In this document: piece after piece, positions 19,171 to 28,200 of the stretch | Position numbering within the stretch: the stretch's first letter is position 1 | How the letters are laid out: every line of letters begins with the position of its first letter | IMG/VR virus record: IMGVR_UViG_3300008954_000034 | Span: 1-64,000 of that record | Length of the DNA: 64,000 bases | Strand: one strand, 5' to 3' | Origin: a virus | The notes under the pieces: model-generated | Seen by the model: only the letters and a program-made list of their open reading frames with translations | Told to the model about the DNA's origin: nothing | The model's database searches: none | Position numbers and translations under genes: made by a program

Positions 19171-20043
19171 CGCTTTCCTCTAACCCACCGGGAATAACAT
19201 CGTCAAACCCGGTATTTGGCTTATTTTCCTTGAGCTTTGCTAGAATCTCAGGGCCGTAGTCCTCTGGTTTCTTTGGAGTTTCGTTCTCACGGCCTGTGAC
19301 CTGCTGCCTTGTTACACCCTCACCAAACCGCGCATCTTGCATCTTCTTCCACCCCTCTGGGTTGGTAAATGCACAAATGCGGTCAGTTGCGTTATCAATG
19401 AGATCATGCTTTTCAATGCGATCCCATGATGCATTGTTTGCAAACCACAATGACAGCACAGGATGGTCAAGTAGCCCAGACATACTCTGTTGATGCGAAC
19501 GCCCGAACATGGTGGAGCCGGTCTGGATTAGCTCCCACCATCCTCGCCAGACGTAGAACTTGAGGGGGTATGGATATCCTCCTCTGGAAGATCTGGCTCT
19601 TCCTGCGTCCGCGAAGATTTTTTTATCTCATCGATCCTCGCATCGTAGTCCCGGTCACGTTTGCTCTCAATCTTTAGATACTCATCGTACAGATAACTGA
19701 CCAACCGAGGCTGCTTTGATAGAATCCGACGCAGATGAGCACGTCGTGCCCGGTGCTCTGCCTCGTCGGACGAGACCATTGTCTTCCAGTCGTCAATACT
19801 AACAACAGCCCGGACAACCGTCTCAAATCTGGTCTCAAGCTCTCGGGCCACATAGTCGTTTGGGGAAATACGTCGTCCGATCTCAATCTGCATCAGACGA
19901 GTCTCATCCTCCCAAAGCAAGCCAAGGGTCACACGATGTGTGCGACCCTCATGACCCGGCACCTCGACCGTGGTTTCGTACTGAAAACCCCGGATCATAT
20001 CTTCAATCTCCGGGGGTGGACTTACATGTTCCTGCTCATTCAT
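19136..20043 (-). CDS. Tail assembly chaperone GT fusion made by -1 frameshift
   Basis: The second chaperone frame is open from the slippery A AAA AAA (19618-19624) to the stop at 19136, with no stop between. Translation starting at 20043 and slipping back one base gives 302 residues; the span of 908 bases plus one re-read base divides evenly by three. The second-frame part includes GSTMFGRSHQQSMSGLLDHP and an aromatic-rich helical C-terminus. The arrangement matches lambda G/GT and similar pairs just before the tape measure. An ATG at 19510 could also start the second frame, but it has no good ribosome site. Confidence 0.7.
19528..20043 (-). CDS. Tail assembly chaperone G (unshifted product)
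   Basis: It has 171 residues, with GAGG seven bases before the ATG. It is acidic and helical, with a polar, Ser/Glu-rich C-terminus (SRTQEEPDLPEEDIHTPSSS) that looks like the short tail after a frameshift site. It sits after the tube gene and before the tape measure, the universal place for tail chaperones. It is not expected in the finished virion. Confidence 0.75.
   Translation of the reverse strand: MNEQEHVSPPPEIEDMIRGFQYETTVEVPGHEGRTHRVTLGLLWEDETRLMQIEIGRRISPNDYVARELETRFETVVRAVVSIDDWKTMVSSDEAEHRARRAHLRRILSKQPRLVSYLYDEYLKIESKRDRDYDARIDEIKKSSRTQEEPDLPEEDIHTPSSSTSGEDGGS
19618..19624 (-). promoter_or_regulatory. Slippery heptamer A AAA AAA for -1 frameshifting
   Basis: In the zero frame the mRNA reads ATA AAA AAA TCT, so the heptamer has the right phase for tandem -1 slippage. 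After the slip the frame continues through IFADAGRARSSRG into the second chaperone. A GGAGGA lies about 40 bases downstream on the mRNA; no clear pseudoknot was worked out. Confidence 0.7.
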
Positions 20044-20105
20044 TGGCGCACCTCGCGCACGTGTGAGTCTATGTTGCCGCCACCTTGGCGATTCTCAGTG
20101 TGGAA

Positions 20106-20612
20106 TTAGTCAACCCAGCCCGGTGTAATGTTACACGATTCAACGATGGTCGCCGTACCGATGTTAACCGGCTTCGACCGTGACGTCAGCCAGCACTCAT
20201 GATAGACTGTTTGAGTTACTTCCTGCGTCGCTGGGTGGGTTTCCTTCACAATGAGACTGAACGGAATCTTCTGTTCCTCAAGCGTACGCATCTTCTTAGC
20301 AGTCGTTTCACCGCCGATACGCTGAACAACCGATCCATCGTTCTGTTTGTTGTAGATCGCAAACCCATTCACACTGAGTGTAAGGTTTCCGGGCTGCGGA
20401 GCCTGCTCAACAATTCGACCGGCGTCTTCAGAGTTCAAGTGGCGAACCGGCTGTGTTGGTCGATTCTCACTCTGGTTGATTGACTGGACGTAACCGATCT
20501 GGTTACCACTGTCATCAACAACATCAATCGACGTTGAGATTACGGTCCGGTGGGCTTCTGGAAGCCCGACGCCCGCATCGGGGTTCTGTGCGTTTTCAAC
20601 TAATCCGGCCAT
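20106..20612 (-). CDS. Tail tube protein
   Basis: It has 168 residues, with AAGGAG eight bases before the ATG. It begins with a flexible N-terminus, then beta strands (TSIDVVDDSGNQIGYVQSI) and LTLSVNGFAIYNKQ, and a C-terminal YHECWLTSRSKPVNIGTAT. It follows the sheath gene and precedes the chaperones, which is the normal tube position. Size fits myovirus tube proteins (about 140-180 residues). Confidence 0.75.
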   Translation of the reverse strand: MAGLVENAQNPDAGVGLPEAHRTVISTSIDVVDDSGNQIGYVQSINQSENRPTQPVRHLNSEDAGRIVEQAPQPGNLTLSVNGFAIYNKQNDGSVVQRIGGETTAKKMRTLEEQKIPFSLIVKETHPATQEVTQTVYHECWLTSRSKPVNIGTATIVESCNITPGWVD

Positions 20613-20636
20613 GTGACTAGCTCCTTATTCAGCATC

Positions 20637-20662
20637 CGGCTGGTCATTCAAGCGACCAGCCG
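20637..20662 (-). terminator. Sheath-tube intergenic hairpin
   Basis: A perfect 9-bp stem (CGGCTGGTC with GACCAGCCG) with an 8-base loop lies between the sheath stop and the tube start. There is no U-tract after it, so it is more likely an attenuator or mRNA-stabilising hairpin than a full terminator. It could separate sheath and tube expression. Confidence 0.45.
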
Positions 20663-20676
20663 CTCACCATTGTTTC

Positions 20677-22401
20677 TTACGCCGCTGCGCTGAGCGGTGC
20701 CACCGAGAATCCGTAGTTGAACTCGATGATGTTCATCGGGTAGATCGGGGCGTAGTTGAATCTCACCCAGATCTTAGTTGGGTTACTGGCGTCCTGAGTG
20801 ACTTCAATATCACCGTAGCTCTCGATGATACCCTCTTTGACAAGGGTTGCGAGAACCTGCTGCGTCCGGTTGGCAATGGCCTGAAGTCGGTTCAGGGTGA
20901 TCTTGCGGTCCCTGCCCCGGAAGGTGCTCATGGCGGTTCGGAGCTGGTAACGCATCTCGTCTTCGGCGTCGACTACGCTGATCTCCTGATCTTCCACCGA
21001 AGTAGTGTTGCAGGTGATGCCGTGGTAAATGACGTGCGTTCCGCTTTCTTCCTTGACGTAGGTTCCGCCTGCGGCCTCAATGATATCCTGATACTCGACG
21101 TCAACCCAAAGCTCGACCGTGGCCGCCCATGTGAACCCGTTAATCACGGCGTTCGTAAGTGGTGTCGCTGGGTCTGGCCGTGAGCAAAGAGCTCCCGCTA
21201 CTGCCGCCGCATAGAAGTGGGCGTCAACCGCCACTGGGCCTTCGACAAAGTTACCGTCCGTCCCCTGCTTCAGGTTAGCGTAGTACACCGACTTGTTTGG
21301 AACCAAGCCGATCATCCGCTTCGAACCCTGCATGGAGTTGAGCCAGTACAGAATGGAACCTGCGGTGGAAACGTCCCCAAGAACCGCACCCGAGGTTACA
21401 GCAACCACCCCGTTTCGTTCCATGCCGTAGTTGTCGCCAGAGTACTTCTCGCAATGCGCTCGCAGATACTGCTCAATGGCGGTTCCGCCCTTCAATACTG
21501 AGATGAAGGAGACTCGAACCGTCGCAAGAGTGTCCAGTGCCGTCTGGTAATGTGCTGAGGTCGTACCAGACGGTGCGACAACGTAGGCTTCAGTCGCTCC
21601 GTTGTCCTTGAATGCGTATCTGGCTGCGTTCGTGATATCCGATCCCACACCGTGGTCATCAAGAATGTCACCGAAGTTGGTGTACAATGACTTCGTGTAG
21701 GTAAACACGGCGTAGTAGTAGGTAATGTAGTAAGCGCTTGCTGCTCCGGGCCGACGCTTTGCGGTGTTGGACGACGGTGGCGATGTTGCCGTCGTGGTCC
21801 CACCAGTCGCGCTGTACGAAGTGGTGTCGCCGTCAGCGATGGTAACAAGAAGCTCGTAGGTGCTACCCGTTGCAAGGTAGATCTTGTATCCACCCGCAAA
21901 TGGAACCTTGGCCCACGTCAGGGCAACAACGTCGCCCGATGCTGAAACAGCGGCTGTAACCGCGTCGCTCGGGGTGGTCTCACCCGTACCTTCCTGATCG
22001 GTTGCGGTGATCTTGAACCCGAATGTACCGGTCACGGCCCAAGTCCCCGCTCCGGCGCTTACAGTCGGGGTGTCAACGGTCGGAGGCAGTATATTTCCTG
22101 CGGATGTCCAATCAACATCGCCGCTGGAATTGAGGGTAAAGTCAATGCCCTCGGTGTAAACCTCCTGTGTGTTCCCGGTGGAATTGGCAACCCGAACAAC
22201 AGATCGAACGTCGTTGTTCGCCAGTGCATCAATGTACTGGCTTCCGGTTGTTCCGGAGGTGCCACCGGCAGTAACGGACTCATTTGAGACCAGAGTGTTC
22301 TTGCCCCGCGAAGCACCGACAAGACCCATCCGGCGTGCAGCAATGTTAACGGGGACGGAGCCCCCGGCTCCCGTTCTGCGTGCGATCACTTTGACTGGCA
22401 T
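20677..22401 (-). CDS. Tail sheath protein
   Basis: It has 574 residues, with GGGAG seven bases before the ATG. The C-terminal third is typical of contractile sheath subunits: NRLQAIANRTQQVLATLVKE, then IESYGDIEVTQDASNPTK and RFNYAPIYPMNIIEF. The middle has an Ala-rich domain (ALCSRPDPATPLTNAVINGF) found in sheath proteins. Residues 95-210 hold a Gly/Thr-rich immunoglobulin-like insertion (FGFKITATDQEGTGETTPSD). A CTATCATT promoter core lies about 32 bases upstream. Confidence 0.9.
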   Translation of the reverse strand: MPVKVIARRTGAGGSVPVNIAARRMGLVGASRGKNTLVSNESVTAGGTSGTTGSQYIDALANNDVRSVVRVANSTGNTQEVYTEGIDFTLNSSGDVDWTSAGNILPPTVDTPTVSAGAGTWAVTGTFGFKITATDQEGTGETTPSDAVTAAVSASGDVVALTWAKVPFAGGYKIYLATGSTYELLVTIADGDTTSYSATGGTTTATSPPSSNTAKRRPGAASAYYITYYYAVFTYTKSLYTNFGDILDDHGVGSDITNAARYAFKDNGATEAYVVAPSGTTSAHYQTALDTLATVRVSFISVLKGGTAIEQYLRAHCEKYSGDNYGMERNGVVAVTSGAVLGDVSTAGSILYWLNSMQGSKRMIGLVPNKSVYYANLKQGTDGNFVEGPVAVDAHFYAAAVAGALCSRPDPATPLTNAVINGFTWAATVELWVDVEYQDIIEAAGGTYVKEESGTHVIYHGITCNTTSVEDQEISVVDAEDEMRYQLRTAMSTFRGRDRKITLNRLQAIANRTQQVLATLVKEGIIESYGDIEVTQDASNPTKIWVRFNYAPIYPMNIIEFNYGFSVAPLSAAA

Positions 22402-22432
22402 TGGACGTCTCCCGACATGTAACTCTTCGATT

Positions 22433-22440
22433 AATGATAG
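22433..22440 (-). promoter_or_regulatory. CTATCATT late-promoter candidate upstream of sheath
   Basis: The minus strand reads AGGTCTATCATTAATC, 32 bases before the sheath start codon. No -35-like hexamer lies 16-18 bases upstream. The site is in a 75-base gap between genes. Confidence 0.6.
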
Positions 22441-22476
22441 ACCTATGGTCTCGCCCGTGGGACTTCAGAGAGCTGG

Positions 22477-23160
22477 TCAACCATTAATGCTGAGTGGGTT
22501 TTCCACAGTTATGTCATATCCTATCGAATCAATGGTTGGTCCGATTTGCTTGTACATCCGTGCCCACGGAAGTCGAATGCCGGTAACAGTCGCGGTCAGG
22601 ATGAAAACACTGGCCTTGTCTGCTTTCGGATTCGTCTGAGGTACCGGCTTACCTGAAAAACGAAGACCAGCCTGTGGTATCTTAAAGTTGGCCTTCGAAA
22701 AAACATCTATGTATGGATCAAATAACGCAACCATAACGCGGTCGGCCATTGCCCCGACACCTAACCGTGATGTCGCTCGGCAGTAGATATCAACCTGAAA
22801 TGACGCTTCCCCGGAAATCACCAAGTATGTCTCAACACGGGTGGCGTCGTCCGGGTCCGGCTGGTACTCTACTTCCTGAGCGTTGTTACTGAGTCCAGTG
22901 GCGTCAAGCGTTGTCATCCCAGCTTCAGCAACAATGGAAAAGTCCTGCCTATCTCCCACATGGTAAGCAGGGAGTAGCTTTGGGATGGCGTCGTCATTAA
23001 TTTCATTCTGCGCACGGGACGCTTCATACCACTTTTTGATCTGGTTGATAAATAGATCTTCAAGTTCAACAATCGTATGATAAATAAACTGCGAGTCAGA
23101 CCACGCTTGGATAATTGCAGCCCCCTGATCACCATATATTTTTTCAGGGATAGTGATCAT
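22477..23160 (-). CDS. Probable tail terminator/completion protein
   Basis: It has 227 residues. The start overlaps the previous stop as ATGA. It has helical N-terminal segments (YHTIVELEDLFINQIKKWYE), then alpha/beta segments with YLVISGEASFQVDIYCRA. Its place just before the sheath fits the protein that caps the tail tube or sheath. No sequence motif proves this. Confidence 0.5.
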   Translation of the reverse strand: MITIPEKIYGDQGAAIIQAWSDSQFIYHTIVELEDLFINQIKKWYEASRAQNEINDDAIPKLLPAYHVGDRQDFSIVAEAGMTTLDATGLSNNAQEVEYQPDPDDATRVETYLVISGEASFQVDIYCRATSRLGVGAMADRVMVALFDPYIDVFSKANFKIPQAGLRFSGKPVPQTNPKADKASVFILTATVTGIRLPWARMYKQIGPTIDSIGYDITVENPLSING

Positions 23161-23564
23161 GACGGTTCCGTTGTTGTGGTTTGGACGTTTCCGTCACCAT
23201 CGATATACAGGTAATGAGTCCCACCTGTTGAATTGGTCAGCTGGAAATAGTCTGGTTCACTTCGAATCAACGGACCAACCTCAATCCGTGAGTATGTTGT
23301 TGGAATCTGGGGAAGTACGCCTGCACCTGAAATAACAAGAGCGTAGACCCCGGGTTTGATATCAGTCAGGGTCGCATAACCGTAAACATCGGTGGTTCCG
23401 GTAATACCAGTCCCGGAACCAAATGGAGTCGCGGTCGTTCCGCTGGGGGCGTTGTCAATGATCTGTACCCCGTACTCGTAGAGAGTGACGGTCAGATTGT
23501 TGCGGCCACGGTCGGTGTTCGAATCGATCAACCGAACTTCAAGCGTATGTCCTGATACTGCCAT
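23157..23564 (-). CDS. Small beta-sandwich virion protein (CarboxypepD_reg-like)
   Basis: It has 135 residues; GGAGG lies eight bases before the ATG, which overlaps the endonuclease stop as TAATG. GTTDVYGYATLTDIKPGVYA matches the pattern of carboxypeptidase-regulatory-like beta sandwiches, often used as virion surface decorations. It lies among neck and tail-completion genes. Confidence 0.6.
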   Translation of the reverse strand: MAVSGHTLEVRLIDSNTDRGRNNLTVTLYEYGVQIIDNAPSGTTATPFGSGTGITGTTDVYGYATLTDIKPGVYALVISGAGVLPQIPTTYSRIEVGPLIRSEPDYFQLTNSTGGTHYLYIDGDGNVQTTTTEPS

Positions 23565-24373
23565 TATGCAGCCCTCCGAATTCCGTAGCTACTGTCAAGA
23601 TCAGATATAATAGATCGAGCTTGGTTATACTTACGTTGCATCGAGATGGATTTATCGGACTCTTGGTATATCATTTTCATAACTTCCAGTCCAATTCTCC
23701 CACGAATATGTAGCTGATAAATTGAAGCGTGTGGGTATACTTGGCCTCTGTAATGTGGGAAGCTGGTCACCACAAAGTCTCTGAATGAGTCAACTATGGC
23801 GTACGTTCCACTGAGATTTATAAACGGAACACCTCGGTCGTCCACCCACATCCCACCGTCTCCGTCTATAACTCCACGCCAGAAGTGACGATTGGACTCG
23901 AGACTGGGGTGAACAGTAGCCGTATGAGTTTTATTTGGTGTGACATCGAATCTTATAAGATCTTTAACTACCCACCTTGATGTAATACACACTTCCGCCA
24001 TATCTCCATAAACATTTGGAGACGTGTCAACTTCCATAAAGTCAATGAATCTTTTTATGCTCTCTACATCCTTGCGGTGAAGAGCTAGTTTTAATGATCC
24101 CTTACTATAAACACATCCATCGGCCAGCATAAATCCTAACCAGTATGATGATTCGTCGGTTATAGTTGAAAAAGCTCGATGATTGCATTCACGTGTATTT
24201 GTAAATCTGGCACTATGAATAATACCACCACTGCGTCTTACGATATTTCGGATGGTTGCACCAGTCACATTGAATACCTTCCCAATCTCTGGCGAACTCA
24301 TCCCGGAAGCATAAAGATCACATGCCTTCTGCTCATTCAAAGATGAAAGCGAATGTTTGTATTTCTTTCTCAT
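23564..24373 (-). CDS. Free-standing LAGLIDADG homing endonuclease
   Basis: It has 269 residues. Residues 10-45 form a helix-turn-helix (ACDLYASGMSSPEIGKVF, TGATIRNIVRRSG). Two LAGLIDADG motifs follow: YWLGFMLADGCVY at about 77-89 and FWRGVIDGDGGMW at about 163-175, both with the acidic residue. Such enzymes cut a homing site and spread their own gene. It overlaps its neighbours by four bases and one base and has no good ribosome site, so translation is probably coupled. It interrupts a run of neck genes and looks like a later insertion. Confidence 0.85.
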   Translation of the reverse strand: MRKKYKHSLSSLNEQKACDLYASGMSSPEIGKVFNVTGATIRNIVRRSGGIIHSARFTNTRECNHRAFSTITDESSYWLGFMLADGCVYSKGSLKLALHRKDVESIKRFIDFMEVDTSPNVYGDMAEVCITSRWVVKDLIRFDVTPNKTHTATVHPSLESNRHFWRGVIDGDGGMWVDDRGVPFINLSGTYAIVDSFRDFVVTSFPHYRGQVYPHASIYQLHIRGRIGLEVMKMIYQESDKSISMQRKYNQARSIISDLDSSYGIRRAA

Positions 24374-25239
24374 CGGTTTACACTGAACTCCGTCATCTGG
24401 CTTTCAAGATCATCCAACATGTCCTGATATTCTTGTGTGAAATGTGAACTATCTCCTGAAAATTCAGTCCCGAGTTCGGGCTCAAACGCCGATCCAGCCA
24501 CTTGAAACCCAAGCCCTTCTAAGTTATTTGACGCGTCCTCTAACCCGTAAATGACACCATCACGAAAGAAATGTTTCCCCGAGTAACCGGGATGATACCA
24601 ACTCAACCCAGTCGGATTATACTTAGACGGACGTCCAATTGACGCCTCGGTAATAGTCCTGTAAAAGATCTCGTCGCCGACTACCTCGGAAGTCCTGCCG
24701 CCACTCGTCTTCCGTGTCGACTTGCCCGGGTCCGTCACAAAGGGTGTGGCTGCACTCTGCCCTTTTGCTCCTCCGGCGTACGGTGTTCCGGGGCCTGCAA
24801 ACTTAACCCGGGACACACCATGAATAACACGCCCGGTCCGTGGGTTTACTCGCTGACCTTGAACCTTGATCAGCGGTATAGTCTTTCCAACCAGCCACTT
24901 CATCGGCTGGGTCTTTACCCCGTACTCCTGATAGACCAAGTACGCCGCTTCCTCATCGACATAAATATCTACATGCTTGTCAAGGGCCTGAAACTGCACG
25001 TTCTGTGCGCCGCGTCCCGTCTGGTGGATGAACTCAATGTTCCTACCGTCGCGTCCGGGCTGCGCTCCTGCCATAATTGCCCGAATGTTCTTCTGGCATA
25101 CAAGTCCGATCCGGTACAGCAACTTCCTAATCGCCTCGTCCCACTGGGCTTGATCGGAAAGCCGCAGCCATGTGTCGGGGAGTGAAACAATCTTGATCTG
25201 TACCCCGTACTCTGGAAGTGGTACGGACGGGGTAAACAT
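24370..25239 (-). CDS. Neck/tail-completion-like protein, unknown
   Basis: It has 289 residues and overlaps the stop of the 2093-residue gene as TGATG. The N-terminal 110 residues resemble head-tail joining proteins (WDEAIRKLLYRIGLVCQKN, YLVYQEYGVKTQPMKWL). A Gly/Arg-rich basic part follows, then an acidic, helical C-terminus. The position between connector and tail-terminator genes supports a neck role; the family is not certain. Confidence 0.5.
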   Translation of the reverse strand: MFTPSVPLPEYGVQIKIVSLPDTWLRLSDQAQWDEAIRKLLYRIGLVCQKNIRAIMAGAQPGRDGRNIEFIHQTGRGAQNVQFQALDKHVDIYVDEEAAYLVYQEYGVKTQPMKWLVGKTIPLIKVQGQRVNPRTGRVIHGVSRVKFAGPGTPYAGGAKGQSAATPFVTDPGKSTRKTSGGRTSEVVGDEIFYRTITEASIGRPSKYNPTGLSWYHPGYSGKHFFRDGVIYGLEDASNNLEGLGFQVAGSAFEPELGTEFSGDSSHFTQEYQDMLDDLESQMTEFSVNR

Positions 25240-28200
25240 CAGTATTCATCCCCTCGAATCACCTCATTTGCGTAGTTCTTCAAGTCGCTCAGTACATCTG
25301 CACTCAATTCGTCTGAGTACGAGGGGCTTGAAATCTTGGCCCCACCGTCGTCCAAGAGTTCAACCTCGACCGGTGTTTGCTCGTCCCAGTCGGTGAAGGT
25401 ACCGCCGCTGTTGAGTGCGTCGAGGAATGTCTCTAGTGAAGAATAGTCGTTCCTCTCCCACCCGGCTGTCATGGTGTATGACGGAGTCTGGACTTTTATA
25501 ATGCCGCCCCAGTCATATGGCTCAAAGGCTACTTCCGTGTTCGCTGTTGCCTCTAACTGCGCATCCTTACTAATCTTGAACATCATCACTGTTGAAGTTC
25601 CGTCCATTAGCGTCCCGGGAACATAGGGCTGGTCTTCATCTTCAAGGATGAGCCCAAGATCCGCTCCAATGTCTCGTGCAGTCTGCGCGTGGTCGTTGTC
25701 AATGGTAAGATCTACGTAGCCGGGTTTGTCGGACATCTCAACCACCACCTGCTGAACACCAGCTGACTCAAGCTCAGACTCAAAGTCCTCGGCAATGGAA
25801 GCTCGCCGCTTGTGAGCAACGCTCAGGAACCCACTCCCATCGTCGTTGACCAGTCCTTGGCTTACCGCCTCTGAAACTGCTTTGTCAATCTCGGCCTGAT
25901 CGGTAAAGTCCGCGTCGAAGAAGGTGTAAAGGGACGCCGGGGCGACTGTGGCACCACCGCCCTCGTTCTCATTCAAGATTCGGACGGCGTTGGCAATGCC
26001 CTCCGGAGAGATGGTGGGGAAGTCCATGTCGCTTGGATCGCCACCGACACCAAGTTCAGCTACATTACCCGCATCCTTCAGTAGGAAGTATGTCTCTCCG
26101 GGTCCGTCAGTGAATGGGGCTGAGAAAAGGACACCACCTCCGGCCACACCGACTTCAGTATATCCCTCCTGATCTAACCAGCTCTCGGCTTCTTCAGCAG
26201 ACGCAAAGTCTTGATATGGATTAGAGGCTAATTGGTCGCCGTTTTCGTTGGATTCCCAAATATTAACAGACGCCTGAGATTCAGTCGATCCCATCACCGT
26301 GGTACGCTTGTACTCTTCCCAGAATGCTGTTCCGCGTGGAGACCCGGTTTCATTTGCGTCGGCCTTTTTACTGGAGGTGTACTCATCCCAACCTGAGTCA
26401 ATGTCAATCATCGTGTCAGTTCCGATGCTGGCGGTAGGAAAAAGTACCCATTCGGTAGCAGTAAAATACTGAACCTCGGTGTCTAGAGCGTACCCACCCA
26501 TGTCATTAGAATTAAGCCAGTCTTCCATAGTGGCTAAACTCGACTTGGGCATGGAAACGGTGTAAATCAGATTACCGTGGTCGTCGGTTTCTTTCACCCC
26601 ACTCTGAGTATTAACCTCTGGAATTGCAGATTCAATAGCCTGCACTACGTTTGCAAATGCAGTTTCTCGGTCCTGAAGATACTGAGTGTCGGATATCTCA
26701 TCTTCATCGGGATGGTCCTCTTCCCAGTCATGCTCTGCAAAGAGGATAGTGAAGCCTACCGCAACTTCATCCCCGTCCTGAGCACGTCGTACCCGTGTTG
26801 CCCGCATCTGCTTCCGAGTCCGGGAGATGGTAATCATCTCCATACCACCATGATCGTCCTGTATCCACACATTCGGGTAGAACTGGTCGTTCTCCATGTG
26901 GTGCTTGATGGCCTCATCTCGATCTTCGAAGATGCGTCCGTCCGACTTAACGCGGAACCCGGTCTCAACTCGTGTCAGCCGGGGGATGATGTTCTCTTCT
27001 TCCCACCGGGTCCACTCATCCATGCTCATGCTCAAGTCATCGGTGTCAGTTCCGGTCGCTTCCCCGTAAAGTTCGGTCTCGTGCTCTACCGCATCAACTT
27101 TGTCATTGTGACCAGAGTACTGAGTCCCGTCGCTGGTGATCCATGCACCGTCATAGGTCTCCTCAATGACGATGTCGCCTTTCTGGTAAGCATCAGTTCC
27201 GTCAAAGACAATGTCATCCGGCTCGGCTTCGACTACATCCTCGCCGTCGTAGGCCCGCTTGCTCTTGCTACTGAGAAAAGGGTCGGTTACCAGACCTCCG
27301 GCCTGTTCCATTATACTGTCCATAACTCGAACAACATCGTCATCATACTCGTCACGAACCCAGAGGGTTGTTATATCCCCAGATTCCTCAAAGTAAAAGT
27401 TCTCAGACCCAACACCCGCTTCCTGTAAAGCCTGAGAAACAGTGTCTTGTCCAATATCTGTGCTGAAATCATAACCAGTTTCTGCACCCGGGTACATGCC
27501 AGCACGTTTGGTCCGACGATTCCTACGGCTCAGAAAAGGAGGGTCGGTTACCTGACCTCCACCGCTACCTTCCATGAAAATGTCAAGTAGGTCTGTTACC
27601 CTTTCAACATCCTCATCTTGAATCCAAAGCGTCATACTGGCAGCGTCGCCCTCAAGTGAATAGTCACTATCAGGAATACCAGCACCGGTCAGTACCTGTG
27701 CAAGGTCCGCAATGTCCGTGTCGGGGCTGAGACTGAAGCTAGTCTGCCCAGCACGTTTGGTCCGACGATTCCTACGGCTCAGAAAAGGACCGTTATCTTG
27801 TACCTGTACTGATCCGTATAGCTGCTGGAGTTCGTTCTCAGCTTCCTCTTCCGAGTCATATGGACCTACCCAGTCAGTTTGATCCATGTACCCGGGTGCA
27901 GAAAGCTGGGCGCACCACCCCTCTTTAAAGTAAATCTCATCTTCGTAGATGTCGTCACCCTCAACGTAGTCCCGAATACTGTCCAGCCACGTTTGGAACT
28001 CTTCGCTTTCCGGGTCTTTATTGGTGGGAAGACCTGTCAACTCGGACGGTAGAACAAAGCCACCACTATAAGCGTAACCCACCACCCACGTATCATACAT
28101 AGTAACGGGTTCCATAAAGTCTGCGTTCTTGTGCTGTTCTTCCCCGTCTGCCGACGCAATCCAAATACGAGGCCCAACCATGTCAGCCAGTTTCTTGCCG

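Noticed and set aside
20192-20199. TCTATCATG in the tube gene as a late promoter
   Set aside because: It ends in G rather than T and lies inside a gene with no start codon at the usual distance.
26577-27428. 283-residue plus-strand open frame inside the giant gene
   Set aside because: It is antisense to a strong minus-strand gene, has no ribosome site and its sequence shows no domain pattern.
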